A program made the translations under genes and the position numbers. Below the pieces are notes generated by a model. It made no database searches and was not told the origin of the DNA. It saw nothing but the letters and a program-made list of their open reading frames with translations. A DNA stretch of 64,000 bases from Naganishia liquefaciens (lineage: Eukaryota > Basidiomycota > Tremellomycetes > Filobasidiales > Filobasidiaceae). Shown here piece by piece: positions 33,899-45,095 of the stretch. Every line of letters begins with the position of its first letter. Position 1 is the stretch's first letter. The DNA lies in assembly GCA_013423385.1 (NCBI GenBank), contig BLZA01000019.1:434001-498000 (forward strand). The letters are read 5' to 3'.

Positions 33899-35765
33899 AT
33901 GGCTCCCGTCGAAGTTAAGAAGGTAAGCGTCGTAGGCCCGCCCACTGTCGTGAGGACACGCACAAGACATCCCTGCCCTTTTCGAACCCGTTCGAGAGCA
34001 AAGGAAATTTCTGGTCAACCATGCAACATCGCTATCCGGCCTTTGCTATTGGATTGGCTCGTTATTCTTGACGAGCAACAGCCTTCTCGTGGGTAACGGG
34101 CAGACGGCAGAAATCTGCTGCTCGGAATGTCATTATGATATCGGTCTAGCGACGTCTCAAGACTGCGTTGAAGAGGCAAAAACACTTATCTGGAACTGAC
34201 TTTTTGCGTCGACAGATTGTCTGTATCGGTGCCGGTTACGTTGGTGGACCCACCTGTTCCGTTATCGCTTTGAAGTGGTACGTACTCAAGAATACCGCCA
34301 TTCAACCCACAACCTCATCTTCCCATAGTCCTCACATCCAGGTCACCATTGTCGACTTGAACCAAGCCCGAATTGATGCTTGGAACGACCCCGACTTCAA
34401 CCTTCCCATCTACGAGCCCGGATTGGTTGACGTTGTCAAGCAGTGCCGAGGCCGAAACTTGTTCTTCTCCACCGAGGTCGACAAGGGAATCGCCGAAGCC
34501 GACTTGATCTTCGTCTCCGTCAACACCCCCACCAAGAAGAGCGGTCTCGGCGCTGGTTTCGCCGCAGACTTGAACTACATCGAATTGGCTACTCGACGAA
34601 TTGCCGAGGTTTCCAACTCTTCCAAAATCGTTGTCGAGAAGTCTACTGTTCCGTGCCGGACTGCCGAGTCCATGCGAACCATCCTCGAGGCCAACGCTAA
34701 GCCCGGATGCAAGTTCGACATCTTGTCCAACCCCGAATTCTTGGCCGAGGGTACCGCCATCGAGGACTTGTTCGCCCCGGACCGAGTCTTGATCGGTTCG
34801 CTCCAGACCGAATCCGGTAAGAGCGCTTGCGCTAGTTTGGCTGCCGTCTACGCCAACTGGATCCCCCGTGAGCGAATCTTGACCGTTGGTCTCTGGTCTT
34901 CGGAATTGTCCAAGTTGGCCGCCAACGCCATGTTGGCTCAGGTGAGTCCCTTGACATGCCGTCGTCTCGCCATCGCTGACCGGCTCGCCCTTGCAGCGAA
35001 TCTCCTCAATCAACGCTCTCTCCGCTGTTTGCGAAGCCACCGGAGCCAGCATTGACGAAGTCGCATACGCCATCGGTCAAGATACCCGACTCGGTCCCAA
35101 GTTCTTGAAGGCATCCGTCGGTTTCGGTGGATCGTGTTTCCAGAAGGTCAGTAATGAAACTTACGGAGAACGCCGTCGTTCATGCTCACACTTGCGAATT
35201 GCAGGATATCTTGAACTTGGTCTACCTTTCCGAGTCCCTCCACTTGCCCGCCGTCGCCAAGTACTGGCACGCGGTCGTCGAGATGAACGAGCACCAGAAG
35301 GACCGATTCGCCAAGAAGGTTGTTGACACCATGTTCAACACTATCACCGGCAAGAAGATTGCCGTTCTCGGTTTCGCCTTCAAGAAGGACACCGGAGACA
35401 CCCGTGAATCCGCTGCCATCTCGTTGGTCAACCACTTCCGAGCCGAGCGAGCCCATGTCACCATCTACGATCCCGAAGTCACTGAGTCGACCATCATGCT
35501 CGACTTGACCAACTACGGAGAGATCCCCGCCGAGTCCGTCCAGAAGAACGTCAAGATCGCCCCGACTGCCTTGGACGCCTGTCTGGGTGCCAACGCCGTC
35601 GTCATCGCCACCGAATGGGATGAGTTCAAGACTCTCGACTGGCAAAAGATCTACGACTCGATGGACAAGCCCGCCTTCGTGTTCGATGGCCGACTCATCC
35701 TTGACCGAGAGGCTTTGATCAAGATCGGCTTCAAGGTCACTACCATCGGTACCGGTGCCATCTAA
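33899..35765 (+). CDS. UGD1: UDP-glucose 6-dehydrogenase
   Basis: Oxidises UDP-glucose to UDP-glucuronate with 2 NAD+, feeding UDP-xylose, capsule and wall polymers in basidiomycetes. Exons 33899-33922, 34216-34277, 34329-34941, 34997-35146 and 35205-35765 give 469 residues. The first coding exon holds only MAPVEVKK and is followed by a 293-nt intron, unusually long here. The NAD fold is [12 protein letters not shown], then VTIVDLN. The catalytic Cys is in [10 protein letters not shown], the active-site Lys in [11 protein letters not shown], and the C-terminal domain has [15 protein letters not shown]. Arg is almost always CGA and Leu TTG, pointing to high expression. Confidence 0.97.
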
Positions 35766-36752
35766 AGAAAATGTCTTGTGGCTTCTCAATATGCAGCAAT
35801 AAGGCATTGTTATAGATTTTTGGCTTTTCATCGGCAACGTAGCATGGACTCTTGTATTAGGCGAGGTATCTCAGGACAGGACATCGCATAGACGTAAATC
35901 ACTTTCTCGGTTCGGTGCTGGGCTTCACCCGCCTTTGCACGCTTTCTGCACCCTGAGCTTCGCTCGGGTAGTATGTAAAAGAACTCAAAGGCTACACATT
36001 CTGCATGTTATTTCGGAGTAGTCATTCTCATACACCTGGCCTTCAAGGCATACTAGTCGATAGCGTCAGTGCAGTAAATGCTGCCTTCGTAAACTCTAAA
36101 AATAGCCAATGACTTGCCTTGAGAGCTCCTTCAAGCGTCAAACGAGCTGTGAGACGGAAAGATCAACGCGATATCGAACGAGGTGACAATCGTCGAGCCA
36201 ATCATCACGAAACATGATATGGGGATTTTATACTTGAGAGTGCGCGTGACGTAACGGCATTCATATAGCATGGCGATTCCGGAATCAGGTCTCGGAATAT
36301 CGATCGCAACGCCGAAGCATTCTTCAACTAGCTATTCTTCCATAGCCATGAATAGCTCCATCGAGTATAAGAGACGGTGCGCATGCGTTTCAAGCTCGCC
36401 ATTCGGAGGATAACCGACCTCTGAAACTTAAGTCAGATCCGCTGTGCAAACGATATTCCTGAGGCTCTGCAACGTGCTCTAGACGCGGAGAGCGCGGCGT
36501 TGACGACTACAGGTCCTGCTGCTCTAACCCTTGCGACCAGGGGTTCGCGTTTCATCGACTCGAAACGGACGCTGATCTGTCCTTCACCGACTCCGCCGGT
36601 CAGAAACGCTCTGGAGACGCTTTGTCTTCAAGTACCAGATACTTTTCGAGAGCCTTGGGCTATCAACGGACTACCCAGGACGTTTCACGCTGATTGTTAT
36701 ACACCTGTCAGCAATTTCTGAGGCCGGCATCTCCTCAATTATCCCAGCAATA
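35766..36752. other. Intergenic UGD1 to Sec14-like gene
   Basis: About 1 kb. I see no supported gene. A short hairpin (AGCTATTC..GAATAGCT) lies at about 36331-36358. Confidence 0.4.
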
Positions 36753-38209
36753 ATGAGGCTATCATCTCTCTTCGCATTACCACCGCCCGAGGCTTGCGAA
36801 ATCCTCCCCAAGGCAGACCGACTCGATACAGATGGCAAACGAGCAATGTACGACAATATGCTGGCGCACTTTAGCGCAGATGGTTTCGTGGTGAACAGCA
36901 CGATGGATATCGAAGGATCAAGCCGCCGGTCGTCAAGGACTTTGGAAAAGTTGCCACTTGATGAACAAGAGAAGAAGTTTCTTGTAAGTCTCCTCTCATG
37001 AGGAATGGATAGACTACCACTCACTATGTCCCTGGTAGTCGAAAGAATGCCTGATAAGGTGAGTATCTAGCCGGCCTGAACCCCGCTGGGAGATTGAAAC
37101 TACCTTGCGTGGTGATCACAGACATCTGCTAGGTGGGTATTGCCTCATTGCACGATCTTGCTATTGCTCCTGATCAGGAACTCACCCTCAGCGGAGAAGT
37201 GGAATTTCGAAAAAGCAGTCGCACGGTTGGAACAGAATCTCGTGTGGCGAAGAGCAATGGGCGTTTACGATGTCGAAGAAATGGCAAAGAGCTTGGAAGA
37301 GGTGGTACGTTCTTGCCAACTATAACTTATCCTGTCAAGAACCCAATTGCCTCCGCCTTATGGATACCGTTAGGCTCAACATGGAAAGGCTTTCACGCTC
37401 TCGTTTAGCTCAGCCGGACAGCCGTTATTATACTGGATTCCGGAAAAGCACAAAGGGGATCCTGAACCAAATTTCGATCAGGTGAAGCTCGTGGTGTACC
37501 TGGCTGAGCGTTCGTCAGATTTGATGGTGGCTGGCGTTGAGTATGTCGTTGCCGTACACCCGTACGAAAGTGCCAGCTGACCATTTCGACATGGCATTTC
37601 TAGGGAAGTAGGGTTTATAGTGGATCTGGCTGGCAAGATTGAGAAGTCGGCCGCGCAGATCAGTGTCGCTCGAGGCATTCTACAGACCATGCAGACGGTG
37701 AGTCTGCAAGACAGATGTCGTTCGGAGTCACTCTCTGTGTCCGTCTGATTTTTCGCCGTTCGTTGCAGTATTACCCCGAAAAACTCGGCTTCAGCCTTGT
37801 GCAGAATTTAGGGATCATCACCAAGACGCTTCTGAATATCATCTGGCCATTTGTCGAGTAAGCTCGATCTTCAAGCAATACGCACTAGCTTATGCACGAT
37901 TTGTTACCATAATAGTGCGTATACCAAGGAGAAAGTCCAATTCGACATCGACGTTACGAAATCTTGTCGTGTCCGGCCAGAGCTTTTGATAACAAGATTA
38001 GGCGGGAAAATCGAGGTTAGTGCGGTATGACTAATACCTTAGTTTAAAGCTAATCAATGCCGCCTAAACCTTGTCAGTTTGTATATACAGCGGCGACTTA
38101 TTGGCCTGAACTGCTAGAGACTTGTATGCAGCGGCGTGAGGCTGAATTGTCGCGATGGCGGAACGCTGGTGCGCGTGTAGGGGTCAGTGAATTGGACTTC
38201 AAGGATTGA
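36753..38209 (+). CDS. Sec14/CRAL-TRIO lipid transfer protein, PDR16-like
   Basis: Phosphatidylinositol/lipid transfer protein of the Sec14 family. The ATG at 36753 gives MRLSSLFALPPPEACE. Exon 1 ends KKFL. Exon 2 (37039-37058, 20 nt) gives SKECLIR. Exon 3 (37122-37132, 11 nt) gives HLLA. Exon 4 starts at 37192 with EKWNFEKAVARLEQNLVWRRAMGVYD. Together these rebuild the CRAL-TRIO N-domain motif (ECLIRYLRAxKW in relatives). The lipid-binding domain follows: GQPLLYWIPEKHKG, VGFIVDLAGK, YYPEKLGFSLVQN, WPFVDAYTKEKVQF, ATYWPEL, and final GVSELDFKD. The junction between 37310 and 37400 is not settled. One small exon may be missing there. Confidence 0.85.
37039..37058 (+). other. 20-nt micro-exon of the Sec14-like gene
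   Basis: CTGGTAG|20 nt|GTGAGT. It encodes SKECLI plus two bases of Arg, matching the start of the conserved CRAL-TRIO N-domain. Confidence 0.8.
37122..37132 (+). other. 11-nt micro-exon of the Sec14-like gene
   Basis: GATCACAG|ACATCTGCTAG|GTGGGT. It encodes H-L-L with shared Arg and Ala codons and restores the exact family spacing R-x-L-x-A-x-K-W. Confidence 0.75.
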
Positions 38210-40170
38210 TCAGTGGTGAAAAGGCCAGACTAGGAATTGAACACAATCAGAGCTTCTACTTCGCGTTGCTTCCCATTTCCTTTTCCTGCATAGGAGACGT
38301 TGCGATCTTTGCTAGGTCTTAAGTATAAGAGATTCGGCGTCGATTCGGAAATGGTTGCAAAAGATTTTTTACGTGTCCAAAGCCTCCTAGGAGAATATAC
38401 CCCGAGTGGCTTGTGCTCGAAGCATTCAAGTATGAGGCGATTGATTTCCCTTGCTTATCGGATCGCTTTGAACGCTTGAAGCCGTTTTGATCCGCCAGCT
38501 TCTAGCGGCTGGTCGCAAGATATCTCTAGTACGGCTTAGCGACTGCTTTAAGATCGCTTTGTCCCCGGGTATATAGAGACACTGCAGCTCGAGGCGGAAC
38601 GCACACGAGTAGTGGCGACAGATCTTGTATTCAAAAACTCAAACAGCCATCCCAGATATCCAATCGATATCCTGATATCACCGTGACACTGCTAAAACGA
38701 TGCTAGGCGAACGTCACTTGTAATGCAGCCGACGGCCTTGGGTGATCGTCGGCGGAATTTGCACCCGCGCACGAGGGCAACCCACTGGTCGCTCGAAATT
38801 GGCAGAATGGATGGTTCATATAAGCAGCTTGTGGCCATGATTTCACTTAGACAGCGGTACATGAGGTCGAACGGATGGCTTGACCTGTCCCTTGGGCATT
38901 AGGGTGAGCTTATTCTTTCTGTAATGACGTGTCAAATTGGACTGCAAGAGCTCTCAAATCTCAGCTGAGCAGCTGAGCTCTCGCCCAATTCAAAGCTTTG
39001 CAACTTCAACTTCAACTTCGTCAGCGCTAGCGCAGGTCTTGGCATTTTGCGAATGCACAACGTTGCGGATACAGAAGACGGAACAAGGTCCAAATATATC
39101 ATGCCGCGCAGTGAATTTGTCTTGGAAGCAGCTCTTGCAGTCCGATAAGCTGGCCCGAGGAGCTGCTCCTTGATCTCTCCGATCCGCGTGCACCTTCTTG
39201 GCGAAAAGAGTCTCTCAAAGCCGCTCTGCTATTGCTGCCCATGTTGGGAAGAGGTAGGCCGGAAAGGCTGCAGAGTTCACGGGACCAGTTGATCAACAGT
39301 CAGTCACCCAGACAGACCCCCAGCTCGCCCAGCCTGTGATGCCACAGAGCAATCGTCAGGTACAGATAATTTCGGTTTTGAAGGTCGGATTGTCGATTAC
39401 TGATACGTCTTTGGAGCACGACCTGAGCCCGATAGGCAGGATGAAGTCCAGTCAGGCGATCAAACCGATTCTTGTGAAATTTGTCTTGTCGAGAGCACTT
39501 TGACAGCTACTTCATTCCATATTGATTTCTCGCGCCGATGGGGAGAGACGGATTTTGTGAGCGTCTTGGTAGAGCGTGACGTACCATGTAAGAATTGATT
39601 GAAGTGGCTTTCGTGAGGCTGAGGAAGAAATCGAAAAAAAACGAGGATGCTCACACAGGAAAGGTGTCATTACCTCCTGTATCATCACCTCATTCAGATC
39701 CTCATCCTCGGGGTTCTTCGGTCAATGGAGCGGTTACTGGTGAACGCTCGCTATTTTTTTCGAATATGCGGTGTGACATTCAGATCGCCCGAGCCTCCCA
39801 CCTAGCTTGCTTTAATTCACCCCTTCTCTTCCATGAATCAAACAGCTGATCAGAATAAGGCAAAGATGACGGATCTGACAGGACAGATGGCAGAGGGACT
39901 AAGCCAACCCGGGACGAGCTGATGGAGCCCGGGTGGCAGAGAGATGTCGCTCGAACAGCTGCCTGAGCGATACTGTACGCTGTAACGCCTAGCGCCCACA
40001 TGGGTCGTTATCGCTCAGGAACACCTTTCTCCCTTCCTCTATTGTTCGCGTATATAAACTGAAGTCTGGGGCAGCGGGTCCCCGGACTGTCTGGCGGAAG
40101 TACATCTACTATATCTCTCGGTCCTGCTGGCTTCCCGCACAAACCTTTTCAGTGGCTATCTTTGTGCGCA

Positions 40171-40268
40171 AGATAAGCTGACCGCGTAGGGAACTTTTCG
40201 CTCGACTCTTGGCAAAGCTCCAGAAGTCGTCTCTTTTGGAAACTCTAACGAGAGCAAGGGCCCTTATC
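40171..40268 (+). promoter_or_regulatory. Two GATA-factor sites before the permease
   Basis: AGATAAG at 40171-40177 and its inverse CTTATC at 40263-40268 fit the HGATAR consensus, about 110-200 bp before the ATG at 40375. Paired HGATAR sites are the usual binding arrangement for AreA-type activators of permease genes. Binding is inferred. Confidence 0.4.
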
Positions 40269-40285
40269 ATTCGACTTCGCTCTCA

Positions 40286-40294
40286 TATATAAAA
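40286..40294 (+). promoter_or_regulatory. TATA box of the amino acid permease
   Basis: TATATAAAA lies 81 bp before the start codon, with a perfect TATA consensus and a suitable distance to the ATG. Confidence 0.5.
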
Positions 40295-40374
40295 GCGAAC
40301 CTCAGCTTGATCCCGCCCGTACCAACAATTGACAATTGCCGCAGCAAGGGTTCATATCTAGCGAGACAGACAAC

Positions 40375-43138
40375 ATGTCGCACTTTAACTCAGAACACGC
40401 TACCGGACATCAACTCGGTCACGATGCAGACGATATCAAGGGCGAGAAGTACGGGGGAATCAACATCCACACTGGAGTGGACGCCATGGTGGTTGACGCT
40501 GAAAAGCGCGTTTCCTACGGTGAAGACTCTATCGTTCAAGATGAATTTGACACAGAACACACGACCACTCACCGAAACCTCAAGGTGAGTTCCTGCGTTA
40601 GCGGCGACAGCGCGAATTCCAACACTTCCGCTTACCCCGCGCTGCTTGCTCCTGTAGCCAAGGCATATTTCGTGAGTCGAGGTGTCCCACTCACGAATCC
40701 TGACTGACGGTACTTTGCAGCATGATTGCGATCGGGGGTGCTGTCGGTAGTGGTTTGATCATCGGTTCAGGTTCCGCGTTGAGCAAGGCCGGACCCGTCG
40801 GTCTTTTGATCGGTTACTCGCTGGTTGGTGCGATCTGTTTTACTGTTATGACCGCATTGGGAGAGGTATGTCGGCATTCAAGCGCCCCCTGACACCTCTA
40901 ACGCATTTGCGCCGGATTGCAGATGGCGACTTGGTTGCCAGACAAGCGCGGATTTCCCGGTTACGCGTAAGTTGCACTTTTGCCCAGTATTTGTGAGATA
41001 TGGCTCTGACAGGCATTCTTTCGCCAACAGTACTCGATTCGTGGATGATGCATTGGGATTTGCGACTGGGTGAGTGTCTCCTGCTACTGAACATCGCAGA
41101 TGCGCGAGTCAGACCCGAGTCAGGGCAAAAACTGCTTTTCAAGCGGTTTTGCCTCGATGCTGGGAGACCGCCGGCTCTGTCGACCGCAACGGATGATAAG
41201 GAACACTAGCTGATCAAGAAAGGACATAGATGGAATTATTTAGCCAAATACTTGTTGATCAGTCCGAATCAAATCAGTAGGTTGTTTGTCATGCGTTTCC
41301 TCGATCTGTCGTTGATTTTTCCCTAGTCGCGAGTGTGGTCGTTATTCAGTACTGGGACCCTGAAAAGAAGATCAATGCCGCTGTCTGGTGGTGAGTCAGG
41401 GCAGAGCTGGACTACCCTGACGCAGCCTTATTTTTGTCTTCACAACGAACAGTTCTATTATCATTGTGGTTATTCTCGCGATCAACATCCTCGGTGTCGC
41501 GTTCTTCGGTAAGTAACAATCGGAAAGGCAATTTCCGTGCTGAACAATGTCTGAACAGGTGAAATCGAATTCTGGATGAGTACCTGTAAGGTCTTGGTCC
41601 TTGTCGGCTTGTTACTTCTCGGTATCATCCTCGACCTCGGTGGCGGTCCAAGCAAGGATAGAATTGGTTTCCGATACTGGAAGGGTGAGCGAAACCATGG
41701 AAATAAGATGACCAGGCCGCTCATCCTGTCTTAATATTCAGATCCGGGACCCTTCTCACACTACATCTACAACAACGATGTCGGCGTCTTTTTGGGTGTC
41801 TGGTTCGCTATCCCCAACGCGCTTTTCGCATACATCGGTACCGAGTTGATCGGAGTGACCGGTAAGTCATACAGTGCGTTTCTCGGAGAGCGTTCCTTAG
41901 TATGTATCATTCCTTAGTTGGAGAGGCACGGGACCCGAGGAAGGCCATTCCCCGAGCCATCAGGAGTACTTTCTGGCGTATCTTGGTAAGGCTTCAGGAA
42001 GAGTTCAAGGTATTCTCCATTTAACCTGGTGGTGTCCTAGGTGTTCTACGTCGGTGGAATCTTCATCGTCGGTCTTCTGGTCCCCTCAAACTCGACCGCG
42101 TTGGCAGGTGCCAACAAGAGGTAAGATGTTCTGCGCTGAATCCGTGCTTTCCGGGCTAATAGATTTTTTCTCGCACAGCGCTGCCAACGCCGCGGCTAGT
42201 CCCTTCGTTGTCGCCATTCGACTTGCGGGTATCAAGTTCTTGCCTGCATTCATCAACGGCTGCATTCTCCTCTTTGTTTTCTCTGCCGCCAATTCCGATG
42301 TATACATTGGCTCCCGAACCCTTTTCCAACTTGCTGTTCAGGGACAAGCCCCCAAGATCTTCAAGCGTGTCGACAAACGAGGTATTCCCATTTACGCCTT
42401 GATGACCTGTGTAGCCTTTTTGGCCCTGTCATACATCTGTGTTTCAAGCTCCGCTTTGACCATCTTCCGATATTTCACGTCTTTGGTGAGCACAGCGACA
42501 TCCAGATTTGTGCGCGGTCAGACAGCTCATATCTTAAACGATTAGATCTCCCTTTACGGCGCCTTGATTTGGATCGTATTGCTTATTTCCCACATTCGAT
42601 TCCGAAGCGCCATGAAATACCAGAATTACCAAACATCTCGACTGGCGTACAAGGCGTAAGTTTAGTGTGCTGTCGGTCGGCGAAACGCTGAATCGACGTT
42701 TCTCTCTAGGCCTTTCGGCAAACTGGGTTCAGTTATTGCGCTCGTTGCCACAATTATCATTGTCGTTTTCAAAGGGTAAGGTGTAGTCGTCGAGGTACAA
42801 GCGTGGTCAAGGCTCATCTCTTGTGCTATCAGCTTCGACGCGTTCATGCCCAAGTTCCAGTACAAGACTTTCATTACCAGTACGTTTTTCAAAATGACTC
42901 TGACGCAGCCACTGAACTTTGCCCGCTTTTAATAGACTACATTGGTATCGTTTCTTTCCTTGGATGCTATTTGGGCTACAAGTTCTACTGGAAGACCAGT
43001 CTCGTCCCCCTTGGCGACATTGATCTTGGGGCCAGTGACCGTTTCTACGCCACACAGGACTCACCCGAGATCGTCGAAGAACCCGCTGTCGGCCTCAAGG
43101 CAAAGTTCTTGCGAATCTGCAAGAAGATGATTGAGTGA
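40375..43138 (+). CDS. Amino acid permease (YAT/GAP family)
   Basis: Proton-coupled amino acid importer of the plasma membrane (APC superfamily). Many exons splice to about 560 residues. A hydrophilic acidic N-terminus (MSHFNSEHATGHQLG..) is followed by a 14-nt exon that completes the signature KPRHISMIAIGGAVGSGL at TM1. Further markers are ALGEMATWLPDKRGFPGYA, WNYLAKYLL, GTELIGVTVGEARDPRKAIPRAI (the family signature in TM6), NSDVYIGSRTLFQLA and ISLYGALIWIVLLISHIRFR. The C-terminus is cytosolic and ends CKKMIE. About 12 hydrophobic segments are visible. Substrate range cannot be read from the sequence. It is convergent with the FAR1-like gene, with 327 bp between stops. Confidence 0.93.
40658..40671 (+). 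other. 14-nt micro-exon of the permease
   Basis: CTCCTGTAG|CCAAGGCATATTTC|GTGAGT encodes P-R-H-I and two bases of Ser, giving the family motif KPRHISMIAIGG. It lies inside what would otherwise look like one long first intron. Confidence 0.87.
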
Positions 43139-43465
43139 GCTGTTGGTTCCAAAATAGAAGGAAAGATTTTCTCTCGAATCCTATCGTTCCTGCTTGTTAC
43201 GACCAGTAGTTGTATATTATCGACACAGAGATGTCCCGTAGTACAGTTCCAGATGGACATATGCGTTTCATGTCATACGCGTCTGGTTGAAAGTGATATA
43301 GAACCATTTACCACCAGGTACGAAGGATTTAGCGTAGACTGGTCTTGGCTAGGACCGTTGAACATAGAGTCCATGCAGCCGAGTTGCGTGAGAGCCGCAT
43401 ATAATATTATACAACGAAAACTATACCGATATACCGAATGCGAAAGTCATTATTACTGCATCATG
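43139..43465. other. Shared 3' region of permease and FAR1-like gene
   Basis: 327 bp between convergent stop codons. Nothing else recognised. Confidence 0.35.
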
Positions 43466-44681
43466 CTAGACGCCCGAATGCGCCTGCTCCAAAGTCAATT
43501 CTTGCGGGTCATGTACTCCCGGCACGCCCTGCAATTGCACATCCAACTGCAGCTGGCCGTCCACCACGTGTTCTTCGTCCATGTTTTGATCGTGATCGCG
43601 TTCCTTCCGTCTGTACGAGTTTAGCAGTCGTTTAAGATTATAAATCTCTTTGACCGAAGCATAGCATGGCTCGTTCCTCTGCGCGGAAATCTCTTGAAGC
43701 CGCTGCAATACGATGTGGGGGCGAATGCCTTGATCAAGCCATTGAGAAGCCTCGATGGTTTGTGTTGCACTGAGTTTGCGATGTAGTCTGCTCTCAATTC
43801 CGATGGATGGGCCGTGATTGTGATTGATGCACCTTCCTTCCCACTTCCATACGCCGTCTACCGCACGAGCATAAAGCTTAAAAGGACAATTGATTCTCTT
43901 CGTGGCTGCCGGTAGTGGTGTGCCGTCCTTGCTTCTTCTCTTTCTTCCTTCTCCACCCTTGGTCACATCCATGTACGCATGCGTATCTCTATGCTTGCCG
44001 GATTTGTCGCAAACCAAATATGTCCTTTCGCAAACTTTGACTCCGTTTGGGCCTTCCTTGTATCGGGATTGACATTTTCGAACAGCGTATCCGTGCTCGG
44101 CGCCATGATAGTTGATGCGTGCGACGAGAGTGTCGAGATCATGCGAGTCAATCTGTGGCGGTGGAGGGATCGACGATTCATCGGTCATTGAGCTCATTGG
44201 TGGCATGGGCAGCGATTGAGAAGGAAGATCCGGGAAATTTGGCAAAGCTGGGCTGTGATACGACTGGTCGACGTGGTGCGGTACATGAGTTTGCATGTAG
44301 CTTGAATGGGGCTGACCAAAATTTGGCGGGAGGCTCATCTGCGGGTAGTGATGCGATAAGTAGTCGCTTGACGGGCCGGCGAGAGGTTCATCCTCGGCGG
44401 CGTGAAGAGTTGGATCGAGGACGAGCGCGGATTGAATGGCTTCGGCTGTCATTTGGTGGGACATGGGCTCCGTATGCTCCGCACGCATGCCCGCGGCCAA
44501 TGTCATCTCTGGCATCTGGTCGTGGTGGTGATGGTGGTGGTGATGAGCTGCATGTTCATGTTCTTCGAGAGCATTGGGCTGTCACAGGCAGGAATTAACC
44601 GCATGTCAGCACAATGGGTCACGAATGTCAAAAGTGTCATGCGCGACGTACCGACGCATCCTGCCTCAGAAAATCGGTCAT
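43466..44681 (-). CDS. FAR1-type zinc-finger DNA-binding protein
   Basis: Two exons: 44652-44681 (MTDFLRQDAS) and 43466-44578, giving 380 residues. A His run follows the first intron. Residues of about 155-260 form a FAR1/WRKY-GCM1-like domain: DTLVARINYHGAEHGYAVR, CQSRYKEGPNGVKVCERTYLVCDKSGKHR, KRINCPFKLYARAVDGVWKW, and CINHNHGPS. This gives the C..C..C..H-x-H metal ligand pattern of the DNA-binding domain of Mutator-like (MULE) transposases. No DDE transposase core or SWIM domain follows, only a helical region and an acidic Gln/His tail. Likely a transcription factor domesticated from a MULE N-domain. Target genes are unknown. Confidence 0.82.
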
Positions 44682-45095
44682 GCTCTCTTGAATTTCCGAG
44701 GTGCGCAGTGAAGGAGAGATGGCGCGCCCTGTCGACTCGTCGTTTGTCTGGCTGGCTGCTTGATTCATCATCACCGAGTTATCATATCAACAACATCGCC
44801 TCCGATACAACAAGGAGCCTCCCCGTCGCGCATTTGGCTAGACCGACTGCCAGGGCACCGGTGGCGGACGGACATCAGCAAGCGATCTCCGTCTCAGTGC
44901 CGCAACATGTCGCGCTTGGTAATGCTGCTCAAATGTTCTACCTACTTTTCAAGAGACGGCTCAAGATGCAGAGAGACAAACTGGTCAGCAGGCTGTTTTC
45001 AATGAGTTGGGATCATGAGTAGCAAACCAGTGAGATCTGGGTCAAACAATTAATACATGCATATCGCCACGCCAGGCAAGCTAAGGGTCCGCCTT
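44682..45095. promoter_or_regulatory. Upstream region of the FAR1-like gene
   Basis: 414 bp between the FAR1-like start and the stop of the DUF1275-like gene, both on the minus strand. No specific sites seen. Confidence 0.35.

Larger units (their letters stand above)
38210..40374. other. Largest gene-free region, upstream of the permease
   Basis: 2.2 kb without a supported gene. It holds a TATATA-type box near 38571, AGCTGAGC-type clusters near 38950, TATATAAAC at 40051 and the permease promoter elements close to 40172-40294. An unrecognised non-coding RNA or small gene is possible. Confidence 0.4.

Noticed and set aside
34278-34350. Acceptor ATCCAG|GTCACC in UGD1
   Set aside because: It would give K-W-S-P. 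The upstream acceptor CCCATAG restores the family motif [11 protein letters not shown].
34315-35837. Minus-strand ORFs of 252 and 229 codons over UGD1
   Set aside because: Antisense shadows of a codon-biased gene. No splice signals or domain support.
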